Source: Massilia atriviolacea
GTDB taxonomy: Bacteria > Pseudomonadota > Gammaproteobacteria > Burkholderiales > Burkholderiaceae_D
Direction: 5' to 3'
NCBI RefSeq assembly: GCF_003953935.1
Contig: NZ_RXLQ01000003.1
Location: 310,001 to 374,000, forward strand
DNA: 64,000 bases
Every line of letters begins with the position of its first letter. Position 1 is the first letter of the stretch. The notes below the pieces were generated by a model that was given only the letters and a program-made list of their open reading frames with translations, was not told the origin of the DNA and did no database searches. The position numbers and the translations under genes were made by a program. This document shows positions 18,078-26,589 of this stretch, one piece after another.

Positions 18078-19001
18078 ATGCGAATCGCCACACTGCTTGC
18101 CGGCCTGATGGCGCTGGCATGCGCGTCGCCGGCATCGGCTCTCGCGCAGGACAAGGCGGCGCCGAAAGCCGGTGCCAAGGCGGACGGCCTCGGCACCGTG
18201 CTACCCGCCGGCCTGACTGCCAGCGCGCTGGTCGCCCTGATCGCGCCGGGCCGCGACGCCTCGCTCGCCACGCTGGTCGGCGCCAAGGCCTGGCCGCATC
18301 GCGCCAACACCTTCGTCGCGATCGCGTGTTTTGCGCGCAGCAAAAAGGAACTCGAATCGGAACAGAAATACAGCAAGGGGCCGAGCTGCGAAAAATTCTA
18401 CCAGCCCGGCCAGGTGCCCGAATTCGTCGATCCGCCGGTGTATCTCGGTGTCGTGCAACACCAGGCCGGCGGCGCCGCGCCGACCCTGCTTGCCAGTTAC
18501 GGCAAGCCCTTGGATATCAAGACCAACTGGGATGCCACCAGCCTCGACGGTCCCGACCGCGATGTCCTCACTCCCGGCGGCGCGGCGAGCGGCATGATGC
18601 CCGCAAGCTATCGCCGTTTCGACTTCGCTCCCTACAGGATCGCGCCGGCCGACACGGCCATCGGCCTGCGCCTCGGCTGGCATGAGGGGTATGCCGGCGG
18701 CGGGGCGTTTTATGAAGCCCTGGCGCTGTTCCGCATCGATGGCGGCAAGCTGGTCAATATTTTGTCGGAGCCGGTCTCTTTCCACAGCGACCTGGCCGGC
18801 GAATGGCGCAAGGACGGCACCAGGGAGCGGGAAGTGTCGGAGGGCACGAACGTGCTGTCCGTCCTTCCGAGCAGCACCAGCGGGTTTGCCGACCTGCAGA
18901 TGCGCACGCTCAAGGGCAAGTGGAAACAGGTCTTCACCTGGGACGGCAGGGCGGGCAGGTATCTGCCGGTCAAAGCGGCCCCGGCAGCGAAAAGCCGCTG
19001 A
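18078..19001 (+). CDS. Exported protein of unknown function
   Basis: ATG 18078 is preferred over ATG 18060 because AAAGGA lies just upstream and the protein then begins with a clean signal peptide (MRIATLLAGLMALACASPASALA). The 307-residue mature protein has four or so cysteines, a region FAPYRIAPADTAIGLRLGWHEGYAGGGAFYEALALFRIDGGKLV and a C-terminal WKQVFTWDGRAGRY, suggesting a beta-rich periplasmic fold. I do not recognise the family. It starts 25 bases after the ferritin-like gene, so it may belong to that operon. Confidence 0.75.
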   Translation: MRIATLLAGLMALACASPASALAQDKAAPKAGAKADGLGTVLPAGLTASALVALIAPGRDASLATLVGAKAWPHRANTFVAIACFARSKKELESEQKYSKGPSCEKFYQPGQVPEFVDPPVYLGVVQHQAGGAAPTLLASYGKPLDIKTNWDATSLDGPDRDVLTPGGAASGMMPASYRRFDFAPYRIAPADTAIGLRLGWHEGYAGGGAFYEALALFRIDGGKLVNILSEPVSFHSDLAGEWRKDGTREREVSEGTNVLSVLPSSTSGFADLQMRTLKGKWKQVFTWDGRAGRYLPVKAAPAAKSR

Positions 19002-19023
19002 GCTTCGAGCGCGGCGGCGGGCG

Positions 19024-20286
19024 TCAGGCGGCCCTAGCCGCCTTCTTGAACGGACTGCGTTCGGGTGCCTCATCGTGCTCGATGCCCAGCAGCAGGTGCT
19101 TGATCATCTTGTTGAGCACCGGCTGGCGATGGCGCACCAGGATGCCGAACGGTTGCGGCTTCGCGCCCAGCGCCGCCTTCGGTTCGAGCGCGGTGCGGCC
19201 GAACGAGACTTGTTTGCAACCCATCGACAAGGCGTCGGCGATGCCGGCGTGCAGCAGGCGCAGGTAGATCGGCAGGTCGGCCGCCGCCGTGCGGTTAAAG
19301 CCGATATGGTAGGCGATCGACGTCTCGCCATCGGCCACCGAGATCAGGAATCCCAGCATCGCCCCGTCACGCTTGAGCACGCTGCAGCGGAAGCGCTCGC
19401 CGGCCGCCTGTTGCAGCGCCGGAAAATACTCGGGCCGCAGTTCGAACGGCCGAAACCCGGCATTGACCTGCACTTCCTTGTACAGGCCGTGGATCTGTTC
19501 GCGCACCGCGTCCAGGTCGCTTAACTGTTCCAGCGTGCAGGCGGCATCGTCCAGCGTCTTGAAGACCGCGTTGCGCACGCCGCTGCGGTACTTGGAGGCC
19601 AGGCTGGCGAGGTAGTCGTCGTAATGCTTCCAGTCGTCTTGCAGGGCCAGCACCATGTTCGGCTCGGTTTCCACGTAGCGGTAGCTCAGGTGTTCGAGGT
19701 GGGTGGCGTCCTCAAGATGGGGCGCGTGCAGGTCCTTGATCATGATGAAGTGGGTCTTGCCGACCAGCTTGTCGGCCTGGCGCACGCGGTACAACACCTC
19801 GGCCACGCCGTGCCACGCCAGCTTGGGATCGGCGCCGGGCGCCATGGCGATGCCGTGCTGGCCGAAGGTCAGCAGGTTGCCGCAGGTAAGGATGCGCTGG
19901 CTGGTCTTTTTGGCCAGCGCGTCGAGCGGGGCGGGGCGTTTGGTGTTGCTGCGGGAGGGGTCGGGCCGCGCCTGGGCCAGGCTGATGTCGGCGATCTGCA
20001 TGTACACGGCCGCGACCGGCATGCGCTCGGGGCCGGCGCCGCTGTAGATCAGGGCGTAGCGCGGCGACAGGTTGTGCGGCAGCACCCGTTCGAGCGACTT
20101 GAGGTAAGCGTAGGACAGGAAGAAACCGGCGTGCTGCGCCAGTTCTTGCCAGGCGGTGGCGTCGAGCAGTTCGATGGAATCGGCGATGGCGTAGTTCAGG
20201 TCGGCAGGACCGCGCAGGCGTTTGCGCTCGCGGCTGCGTTCCGAAAGCGATGCGGTGATCGAGCGGAGTTTTTCTGGGATGTTCAT
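19024..20286 (-). CDS. GNAT/FemAB-like acetyltransferase-fold protein
   Basis: 420 residues. The second half has a GNAT/FemAB-like pattern: FRPFELRPEYFPALQQAAGERFRCSVLKRDGAMLGFLISVADGETSIAYHIGFNRTAAADLPIYLRLLHAGIADALSMGCKQVSFGRTALEPKAALG, the layout of the peptidogalycan-biosynthesis (BioF2-like) acyltransferases. The first half holds a helical region and the 'Y-AYLKSLE' substrate-recognition area. The substrate is unknown. It is the last gene of a five-gene minus-strand run, 49 bases after the KefC-like antiporter. Confidence 0.78.
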   Translation of the reverse strand: MNIPEKLRSITASLSERSRERKRLRGPADLNYAIADSIELLDATAWQELAQHAGFFLSYAYLKSLERVLPHNLSPRYALIYSGAGPERMPVAAVYMQIADISLAQARPDPSRSNTKRPAPLDALAKKTSQRILTCGNLLTFGQHGIAMAPGADPKLAWHGVAEVLYRVRQADKLVGKTHFIMIKDLHAPHLEDATHLEHLSYRYVETEPNMVLALQDDWKHYDDYLASLASKYRSGVRNAVFKTLDDAACTLEQLSDLDAVREQIHGLYKEVQVNAGFRPFELRPEYFPALQQAAGERFRCSVLKRDGAMLGFLISVADGETSIAYHIGFNRTAAADLPIYLRLLHAGIADALSMGCKQVSFGRTALEPKAALGAKPQPFGILVRHRQPVLNKMIKHLLLGIEHDEAPERSPFKKAARAA

Positions 20287-20335
20287 GGACGCATTTCTTG
20301 TCGTTATTTAAATCTTCCGAGGGACATTCCCCGTA

Positions 20336-22144
20336 TCAGGTCCCATCCCAGCGATTCTGCCTGTCGTCCTCGGCCAGTTCCGCATCCATCGCGAACATGG
20401 CTTCGAGCTCCTCGCGCGCCTGCTTGGCCACCGACAGGAATTGTTCCTTGTCCTTGTAATACGGATAGATCTTGTCGAGGCTGCGCAGGTTGAACAGGCG
20501 GAACTTGCTGGCCGCCTGGCGCGCCCGGTACGCGCCGAAGCCGAGCTCGTGCAGCACGTCGCGCCCCAGCATCAGCGCCGCCTCGAACGTTTCGCGCTGG
20601 ATGATGGTCACGCCGCGGTCGCGCAGGTCGAAGTAGTGGGTCACATTGCGCGCGCGCGCCATGATTTTCAGGTCCGGGAAGGTGCGCCGCACCGCGTCCA
20701 CCAGCTTCAGGCTGTCGTCGATATCGTCCACCGCCACCACCAGCGCGCGCGCCCGCGCCGCCCCGGCCGCGTGCAGCAGGTCGATGCGGGTCGCGTCGCC
20801 GTAAAACACTTCGGTGCCGAAGCGGCGCACCAGGTCGATCTGGTCCGGATCGTGGTCGAGCACGGTCAGCTTGACGCCGTTGGCGGTCAGCAGGCGCCCG
20901 ACGATCTGGCCGAAGCGCCCGAAACCGGCGATGATCACATGCTCGTCGTTGGGCGCGATCCTGTCGGCCTGGCGCGTCTTGTCGGCGCGGTAGCGCGGCG
21001 CGATCAGGCGGTCGTGGGCGATCAGCAGCAGCGGCGTGACCACCATCGACAGCGCCACCACCACCACCAGCATCGATGCCACCTCGGCGCTGAACACCTT
21101 GGCCGCCTCGGCCGCGCCGAACACGACGAAGGCGAATTCGCCGCCCTGCGACAGAATAAAGGCGAACAGCGCCTGCTGGCTGCGCGCAATCTCGGCGATC
21201 TTGCTGATCCCGTACAGGACTGCGATCTTGATGCACAGGAAGGCCGCCACCAGCCCCAGGATCAGCCACGGCTGCGCCATGAACACGCCGAAGTCGACCG
21301 ACATGCCGACCGCGATGAAAAACAGTCCCAGCAGCAAACCCTTGAACGGCTCCAGGTCGGTCTCCAGCGCGTGCCGGTATTCGGAATCGGCCAGCAGCAT
21401 GCCGGCCATGAAGGCGCCCAGCGCCATCGACATGCCGACCCACTGCATCAGCAGCGAAATGGCGATCACCAGCAGCAGCGCGAAGGCGGTGAAAATCTCG
21501 CGCATGCCGGTCTTGACGATGATGCGCAGCAGCGGACGCACCAGGTGGCGTCCGGCGAAGATCAGGCCGCCGATCACGGCGGCCACTTTCAGCACGCCCA
21601 GCCAGCCCTGTTCGCTGCCTTCGGCCGCCGCCACGCCCAGCAGCGGCACGATGGCGATCATGGGGATCGCGGCCATGTCCTGGAACAGCAGGATGGCAAA
21701 ACTGGCCGAGCCGGTCGGGGTGGTCATCAGGTTGCGTTCATCCAGTGTGGCCAGGGCGATCGCAGTCGACGACAGCGACAGCCCGAGCGCGGCGATCAGC
21801 GCCACTTTCCAGTCGATCCCGGCCAGCATGGCGGCCGCGCACAGGGCGCCTGTCACGCCCAGCACCTGGGCCGCGCCGCGCCCGAAAATCGCGCGCCGCA
21901 TGGCCCACAGGCGCTTCGGTTCGAGTTCGAGCCCGATCACGAACAGCAGCAGCACCACCCCGAATTCGGAAATGTGCAGGATGTCTTCGACCTCGCCGAT
22001 CAGGCCCAGCCCCCACGGGCCGATGGCGATCCCGGCCAGCAGGTAGCCGAGCACGGCGCCGAGCCCGAGTTTCTTGGCGATCGGCACGGCGATCACCGCC
22101 GCCGCAAGGTAGATCAGCGCGTTAAGCAGCAAACCGTGTTCCAT
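20336..22144 (-). CDS. kefC: KefC-like CPA2 cation:proton antiporter with RCK domain
   Basis: 602 residues: about 12-13 transmembrane helices (residues 1-390), including the CPA2 signature FALLL...GMSMALGAFMAGMLLADSEYRH, then a cytoplasmic RCK/TrkA-N domain starting VIIAGFGRFGQIVGRLL that binds nucleotide or glutathione adducts. It moves K+ (or another cation) out against H+. ATG 22144 is chosen; longer frames overlap the upstream gene. The upstream gene encodes a KefF/KefG-like flavoprotein, the usual ancillary subunit, 26 bases away, which supports the Kef assignment over a plain Na+/H+ exchanger. Confidence 0.9.
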   Translation of the reverse strand: MEHGLLLNALIYLAAAVIAVPIAKKLGLGAVLGYLLAGIAIGPWGLGLIGEVEDILHISEFGVVLLLFVIGLELEPKRLWAMRRAIFGRGAAQVLGVTGALCAAAMLAGIDWKVALIAALGLSLSSTAIALATLDERNLMTTPTGSASFAILLFQDMAAIPMIAIVPLLGVAAAEGSEQGWLGVLKVAAVIGGLIFAGRHLVRPLLRIIVKTGMREIFTAFALLLVIAISLLMQWVGMSMALGAFMAGMLLADSEYRHALETDLEPFKGLLLGLFFIAVGMSVDFGVFMAQPWLILGLVAAFLCIKIAVLYGISKIAEIARSQQALFAFILSQGGEFAFVVFGAAEAAKVFSAEVASMLVVVVALSMVVTPLLLIAHDRLIAPRYRADKTRQADRIAPNDEHVIIAGFGRFGQIVGRLLTANGVKLTVLDHDPDQIDLVRRFGTEVFYGDATRIDLLHAAGAARARALVVAVDDIDDSLKLVDAVRRTFPDLKIMARARNVTHYFDLRDRGVTIIQRETFEAALMLGRDVLHELGFGAYRARQAASKFRLFNLRSLDKIYPYYKDKEQFLSVAKQAREELEAMFAMDAELAEDDRQNRWDGT

Positions 22145-22170
22145 CGTTACAGAGCTTTCAAAAGGGGAGG

Positions 22171-22728
22171 TCAGGCGGCCGTCAGCGCGCTCAGGCGGGC
22201 GGCAAAGGCGTCGACGTGGGCGCCGAGCGTTTCTTCGCTGGACTGGTGGGCGCCATGCAGGATGTGCGGGGCGATCCACTCCATGCCGCACAGGGCGGCG
22301 ATCTGGCGGTAGGGCGGCAGAAAGGCGTCGAAGTGGTGGCCGTGCGCCGCGTCCGGGGCGTAGGCCTCGGCCGGGCTGCCGGTCGAGGCCACCAGCCAGA
22401 AGTGCTTGCCGCGCAGCGCCTCGGCGCCGGCGCCGTAGGCCCAGCCGGGCACCAGCACCGTGTCGACCCATTCCTTGAGCAGGGACGGCATGCCGTACCA
22501 CTGTATCGGATGGAGAAACACCAGGGCGGCGGCGTCGGCCAGGTTGTCCTGTTCGGCCGCCACGTCGATGTAAAAGTCGGGGTAGGTTTCGTACAGGTCG
22601 ACCAGCTCGACCCCGGGCACGCTGCGCGCCGCCTGCGCCAGGCGGCGGTTGACGCGCGAACGCTGCGGCGCCGCGTGCGCGAAGATGACCAGTACCTTGC
22701 GCAGCGGCGCGCCGGCGCCGGCCGTCAC
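22171..22728 (-). CDS. KefF/KefG-like NAD(P)H quinone reductase (antiporter ancillary protein)
   Basis: A 185-residue flavodoxin-like protein: KVLVIFAHAAPQRSRVNRRLA, LVDLYETYPDFYIDV, FLHPIQWYGMPSLLKEWVDTVLVPGWAYG, the hallmark segments of the MdaB/KefF family that binds FMN/FAD and activates Kef antiporters. It starts with GTG 22728, whose last bases form the TGA stop of the chitinase upstream (GTGA overlap), so its translation is coupled to the chitinase. It is followed by the KefC-like antiporter. Longer frames to 22788 lie inside the chitinase and are rejected. Confidence 0.88.
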   Translation of the reverse strand: MTAGAGAPLRKVLVIFAHAAPQRSRVNRRLAQAARSVPGVELVDLYETYPDFYIDVAAEQDNLADAAALVFLHPIQWYGMPSLLKEWVDTVLVPGWAYGAGAEALRGKHFWLVASTGSPAEAYAPDAAHGHHFDAFLPPYRQIAALCGMEWIAPHILHGAHQSSEETLGAHVDAFAARLSALTAA

Positions 22729-24041
22729 CGCGCCTCGAGCATGGCTTTGGACAGCGCGAAGCCGGCGTCGTCCTGGTCCAGCGCCCACGACATCATGCCG
22801 CCCAGGCGGTGGTCGCGCACGTAGGCGGCTTTTTCCTTGATCACCAGCGGGTCGTCGTAGGTCCAGAAGTTGCCGTTATCGTAGGTCCACAACTGCTTGC
22901 TGACCGGATGGTAGAACTTGGGCGCCTTGCGCGCCGAGATGGTCGAGTATTTCTCGGTGCCTTCCTCGAAGCCCTTGGCCGGCCCGGTGGCGCTCTGGTA
23001 CAGGCCGTAACGCACCGCCGGCACGCCGCTCCAGCCGCGCGCGTAGAACGGCACGCCGATCACCAGTTTTTTGGCCGGCACGCCGGCTTTCAGGAAGCGC
23101 TCGACCCCGGTGTGCACGCTCTGCTTGTCGGTGTCGGGGCTGCCCGGATCGGGGTACAGGTTCGAATGGAAGCCGGTCGGCCCCTGCCTGGTCCAGCCGC
23201 CGTGGAAGTCGTAGGTCATCAGGTTGATCCAGTCGAGCGACTTGACGTACTTGGCCGGTTCGGTGGCGTCGGTGGTCTTGGCGCCGCTGTTGACGGCCGC
23301 CGTCAGGTAGTACTTCTTGCGCTGCTTCTTGCCGAGGGCGTTGAGCTGGCTGCGGAACTCGGCCAGCAGCAGCGTGAAATTCTGCTTGTCCGCCGGGCTG
23401 ATGGTGTTGTACGCCATCAGCGGCACGCCCGGATACTCCCAGTCGATGTCGAAGCCGTCGAACAGGCCGGCCGCGGCGCCCTTGCCGCCATGGCCGTTGA
23501 GCACCGGCAGGTCGCCCTTGATGTACAGGTCGATGCAGGACGACACCAGCGCGCGCCGCAGCGGCGCGGTGGCGGCGCCGGCCGAGAACCAGCGCGACCA
23601 TTCGGCCCCGCCGATGGCCAGCAGCACCTTCAGCTTGGGATGCTTGGCCTTGAGCTGGCGCAGCTGGTTGAAGTTGCCCGCCAGCGGCTGGGTCGCCGTG
23701 TCGGCCGTGCCGTCGACCGATTCGGCCGCCGTGAACGGACGCGCGTAGTCGAGCGTGGCGCGCATGCCGCCGCCGTCGGCGGCATCCTTGATGTCGCGCC
23801 CGCTGTCGCAGCGGTAGGTGTTGTCCGGCATCTTGTACAGATTGGCGAAGGCGTAGTTCAGGAAGGTGAAGCGTCCCGCCACGCCGGCCTGGTCGAGCTG
23901 TTTCAGGCGAAAGCCGCTTTCGGTACTCCAGGCGGTGTAGTACGAGCCCACTTCCACCGGCGCGGCCGGGGCGGCGGCGGATGCGGCGGCGGCCAGGGCC
24001 AGGGCGCAGGTGAGCGTGGTCATGCAGGTCTTGTTCAACAT
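22725..24041 (-). CDS. Secreted GH18 chitinase
   Basis: 438 residues with a signal peptide (to about residue 23) and a full GH18 barrel: FLNYAFANLY, KVLLAIGGAEWSRWFS, the catalytic DGFDIDWE that matches DxxDxDxE exactly, NLMTYDFHGGW, and GVPFYARGWSG. It hydrolyses chitin to oligosaccharides outside the cell. No binding module is attached. It lies 13 bases downstream of the NagX-like gene and overlaps the next flavoprotein gene by four bases. Unlike the GH18-like lipoprotein at 3585-4760, all catalytic residues are in place. Confidence 0.93.
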   Translation of the reverse strand: MLNKTCMTTLTCALALAAAASAAAPAAPVEVGSYYTAWSTESGFRLKQLDQAGVAGRFTFLNYAFANLYKMPDNTYRCDSGRDIKDAADGGGMRATLDYARPFTAAESVDGTADTATQPLAGNFNQLRQLKAKHPKLKVLLAIGGAEWSRWFSAGAATAPLRRALVSSCIDLYIKGDLPVLNGHGGKGAAAGLFDGFDIDWEYPGVPLMAYNTISPADKQNFTLLLAEFRSQLNALGKKQRKKYYLTAAVNSGAKTTDATEPAKYVKSLDWINLMTYDFHGGWTRQGPTGFHSNLYPDPGSPDTDKQSVHTGVERFLKAGVPAKKLVIGVPFYARGWSGVPAVRYGLYQSATGPAKGFEEGTEKYSTISARKAPKFYHPVSKQLWTYDNGNFWTYDDPLVIKEKAAYVRDHRLGGMMSWALDQDDAGFALSKAMLEAR

Positions 24042-24054
24042 CGGGTCTCCTTGC

Positions 24055-25221
24055 TTAAATCTTGAGCTTGCAATTATGTATGTTCAGGCGTGCAACCACC
24101 AGCACGATTGTTGCTGTAAACACGGCCCCGGCCAGCAGGGCGTTGCCGCCTTCCATCAATGCTGGGCGGAAATGCGCACCGGCCAGGCTGATCGCGGCGC
24201 CGATGGCGAAGGGCAGCAGGTAAGTGATGAGCGGGCTGGTCGCGGCCGGTTCCACCAGCGCGGTCCAGCTGCGCGCGGCCAGCACCTCGACCAGCCAGTA
24301 CAGCAGCGCGAAGACGGCCACGCACAGGGCGCCGCAGTACAGGGCCCAGGGCGGGGTGGCGCCGATCTTGGACACCGGATACCACTGGTGCAGCACCCAG
24401 CCGGCCAGCGCCAGCGCGGCCGCGAACACGGCGGCCCGCCCGAAGCGCCGCCCCGCAGCCTGTTTGCCGTCGAAAAACAGCAGCGCGCACACCAGCCCGG
24501 CCAGCACGATCACGCTGTGGGTGGCGTGCCCGGCCAGTCCGGCGCCGATCCCGGTCCTGGTGCTCAGCATGGTGACCGCGACCGCGGCCGGGATGGCCGC
24601 CAGCAGCGCCGCCAGCCGTCCGCGCGTGAGCTGGTACAGCACGGCCCCGGCCAGGTAGGCCCAGCCGATCAGGCCGAGGATGCCCCACCACTGCGGCGTC
24701 ATCATGGCGCCATCCGCGCCGCGCCAGGCCAGCGCCAGCCCGGCCAGCAGGGCCACGCCGGCCCCGCGCAGGCAGCGGTTCAGGAGCGCGCTGTCGAAGC
24801 GGTACACGCCCCACACCAGCGCCGCCCCGGCGTAGAAGGCGAGCGACCAGGCCGCGATCGGCATGCCCATGGCGGCTTCGTCATAGCCGGACTCGGCGTT
24901 GACCATGAACACGCCCATCAGCACCAGCGCCAGCGCGCGATAGGCCGTGTGGCCGAACACCCGGCCCTGGCTGTCGCCGCGCGCGATGCGGCTGTTCACG
25001 CCGAAGGGAATCGACATGCCGACCGCAAACAGGAAGCCGGGAAACACGATATCGGCCAGGCCCATGCCGTCGGCGCCGCCGTCGACATGCAGCAGCCAGC
25101 CGGGCACCCCGCGGGCTCCGGCCAGGAAATTGACGAACAACATGAGAATGAAGGTGATGCCGCGAAAGGCGTCGACCGACAGGATGCGCTGCCGGGGCAG
25201 GTCGTTGAACAGGACGGGCAT
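24055..25221 (-). CDS. DUF5009/NagX-like polytopic membrane protein
   Basis: 388 residues with about ten transmembrane helices and the N-terminal signature RILSVDAFRGITFILMLFVNFLAG found in DUF5009 and heparan-alpha-glucosaminide acetyltransferase-like proteins. Family members in chitin-utilising bacteria are annotated NagX, a predicted N-acetylglucosamine-related transporter or acetyltransferase. The gene directly precedes a chitinase, which supports a role in handling GlcNAc or chito-oligosaccharides. ATG 25221 begins MPVLFNDLPRQRILSVD; the frame continues upstream without a better start. First gene of the five-gene run. Confidence 0.85.
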   Translation of the reverse strand: MPVLFNDLPRQRILSVDAFRGITFILMLFVNFLAGARGVPGWLLHVDGGADGMGLADIVFPGFLFAVGMSIPFGVNSRIARGDSQGRVFGHTAYRALALVLMGVFMVNAESGYDEAAMGMPIAAWSLAFYAGAALVWGVYRFDSALLNRCLRGAGVALLAGLALAWRGADGAMMTPQWWGILGLIGWAYLAGAVLYQLTRGRLAALLAAIPAAVAVTMLSTRTGIGAGLAGHATHSVIVLAGLVCALLFFDGKQAAGRRFGRAAVFAAALALAGWVLHQWYPVSKIGATPPWALYCGALCVAVFALLYWLVEVLAARSWTALVEPAATSPLITYLLPFAIGAAISLAGAHFRPALMEGGNALLAGAVFTATIVLVVARLNIHNCKLKI

Positions 25222-25400
25222 GGGCGGTGCTCTGGTGGATGAACGAGTCGGGCAGACAGTAGCATTTCCGGCGGACGCCGCCAAGGCGCCATGCAAGAAG
25301 TTAATATTATACCATGCCTGTTGTCGGATTTCTTTACAGTCAGGAAGGCGCAAAGCGTTTCCCTTGCGCTAAGTCACTGAATACTCGAACAACTTTTTTC

Positions 25401-25416
25401 GGGTACGCAAATTGCT
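25401..25416 (+). promoter_or_regulatory. Sigma-54 (RpoN)-type promoter of the PEP-CTERM gene
   Basis: GGGTACGCAAATTGCT fits the -24/-12 consensus TGGCACG-N4-TTGCW: GG and GC are separated by exactly ten bases and only two of the conserved positions differ. It lies 43 bp upstream of ATG 25459. PEP-CTERM genes are known in other bacteria to be controlled by PrsK/PrsR with RpoN, which makes this site plausible. Confidence 0.6.
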
Positions 25417-25458
25417 TATATGTGGAAGGGGTATGTCCACAATAACAACGGAGAAAAT

Positions 25459-26067
25459 ATGATTGGCAAAATTGCACTTTCAGCGTGCCTGGCCCTGGCC
25501 CTGGCCGGCAGTGCGCAGGCAGGCATCATCGGCGCCGGCGGGTTTACCGCGCCCACGGTGATCGATTTCGAGGATGCGGAAGTCGGACCGATCGGCAACC
25601 GCTACGCCGCGCTGGGTGCGAGCTTCGTCAATTTCGACATGAATGTGTACGCCACCTCGCCCGCGCCGGAAAGCAAGGTCGCCCTCAAGTTCTTCGACAA
25701 TGCGCCGGAGACCGACGCCGAAATCCGCTTTTCCTCGGTGATGACGCGGCTCGGCGCGGACGCCAGCACCAATCCGGAAGACGACACCACGCTCCTCGCC
25801 TACCTCGGCAACACCCTGGTCGGCAGCGCCTTTTTCGACACCGGCGGCGACGGTGTCGACGGTTCCTTCATCGGGATCGAGTTCCTGTCCGGCTTCGACC
25901 GCGTGGTGTTTCGCACCGGCACCGTGGTCAACGGCGCGCTGGCGATCGACAACCTGCGTTTCGAAAACGTGGTGCCGACCAATCCGGTGCCGGAACCGGG
26001 CAGCCTGGCCCTGATGGGCACGGCGATGCTGGGCCTGGCCCTGGCGCGCCGCCGCCGCAGCCTGTAA
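25459..26067 (+). CDS. PEP-CTERM sorting-domain protein
   Basis: 202 residues: a signal peptide (MIGKIALSACLALALAGSAQA), a beta-rich middle beginning VIDFEDAEVGPIGNRYAALG, and a canonical C-terminal VPEPGSLALMGTAMLGLALARRRRSL, which is the PEP-CTERM recognition motif, transmembrane helix and Arg cluster processed by exosortase. ATG 25459 is preceded by GGAG. Such proteins are sorted to the cell surface or extracellular matrix of exopolysaccharide-producing bacteria. Exosortase and the EPS locus are not in the window. A sigma-54-like promoter lies just upstream. Confidence 0.92.
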   Translation: MIGKIALSACLALALAGSAQAGIIGAGGFTAPTVIDFEDAEVGPIGNRYAALGASFVNFDMNVYATSPAPESKVALKFFDNAPETDAEIRFSSVMTRLGADASTNPEDDTTLLAYLGNTLVGSAFFDTGGDGVDGSFIGIEFLSGFDRVVFRTGTVVNGALAIDNLRFENVVPTNPVPEPGSLALMGTAMLGLALARRRRSL

Positions 26068-26073
26068 GCACCG

Positions 26074-26508
26074 CTACAAGGTACGGTTGGCGTTGATGGC
26101 CGCTTCCAGGTAGCGCAGCACGATGGCCGCGGCGTCGCTGTCCATGCGCGGGAAGTGGCCTTCGGCGTCGGGATCGAGGTCGGTCATGCCGTCCGGGCCG
26201 AAGGTAAAAGCGCCGAGCGCCGCCTGCACCGGCTTGCCGAAGGTGCAGTGGCAATGGATGCAGACCACGCGCGCGCGCGGCCGGCGGTCGGCCCCGAATA
26301 CCAGCAGCATCTGGAACTTGATGCGCACCCCGTTGAACGTCGCTTCGATGCTGTCGTCGTCGAGCAGGTCGGACACCGACACCGAACGCAGCCCGATCGC
26401 GCCCTGGAAGGCGGCGTGCGCCCCGGTCAGGGCCCGGAACGCCTGGCGCAGGCGCGGCGCCGCTTGTTCCATCGCCTGGAATTTGATGGTCTGTTCGCGA
26501 TCGATCAT
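26074..26508 (-). CDS. Conserved hypothetical protein
   Basis: 144 residues, no signal peptide, no membrane segment. It contains a Cys/His cluster (CIHCHCTFGKP) that could bind metal, and an aspartate-rich stretch (DGMTDLDPDAEGHFPRMDSD). No family recognised. It converges with the PEP-CTERM gene, six bases apart. Confidence 0.6.
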   Translation of the reverse strand: MIDREQTIKFQAMEQAAPRLRQAFRALTGAHAAFQGAIGLRSVSVSDLLDDDSIEATFNGVRIKFQMLLVFGADRRPRARVVCIHCHCTFGKPVQAALGAFTFGPDGMTDLDPDAEGHFPRMDSDAAAIVLRYLEAAINANRTL

Positions 26509-26589
26509 GGTGTACTCCGCTGCCTCGTCAGACCGAAAAGAAGATCGGTAACGAGCCCATCATACGCCCATCGCGGGCGCGGGCGGCAT

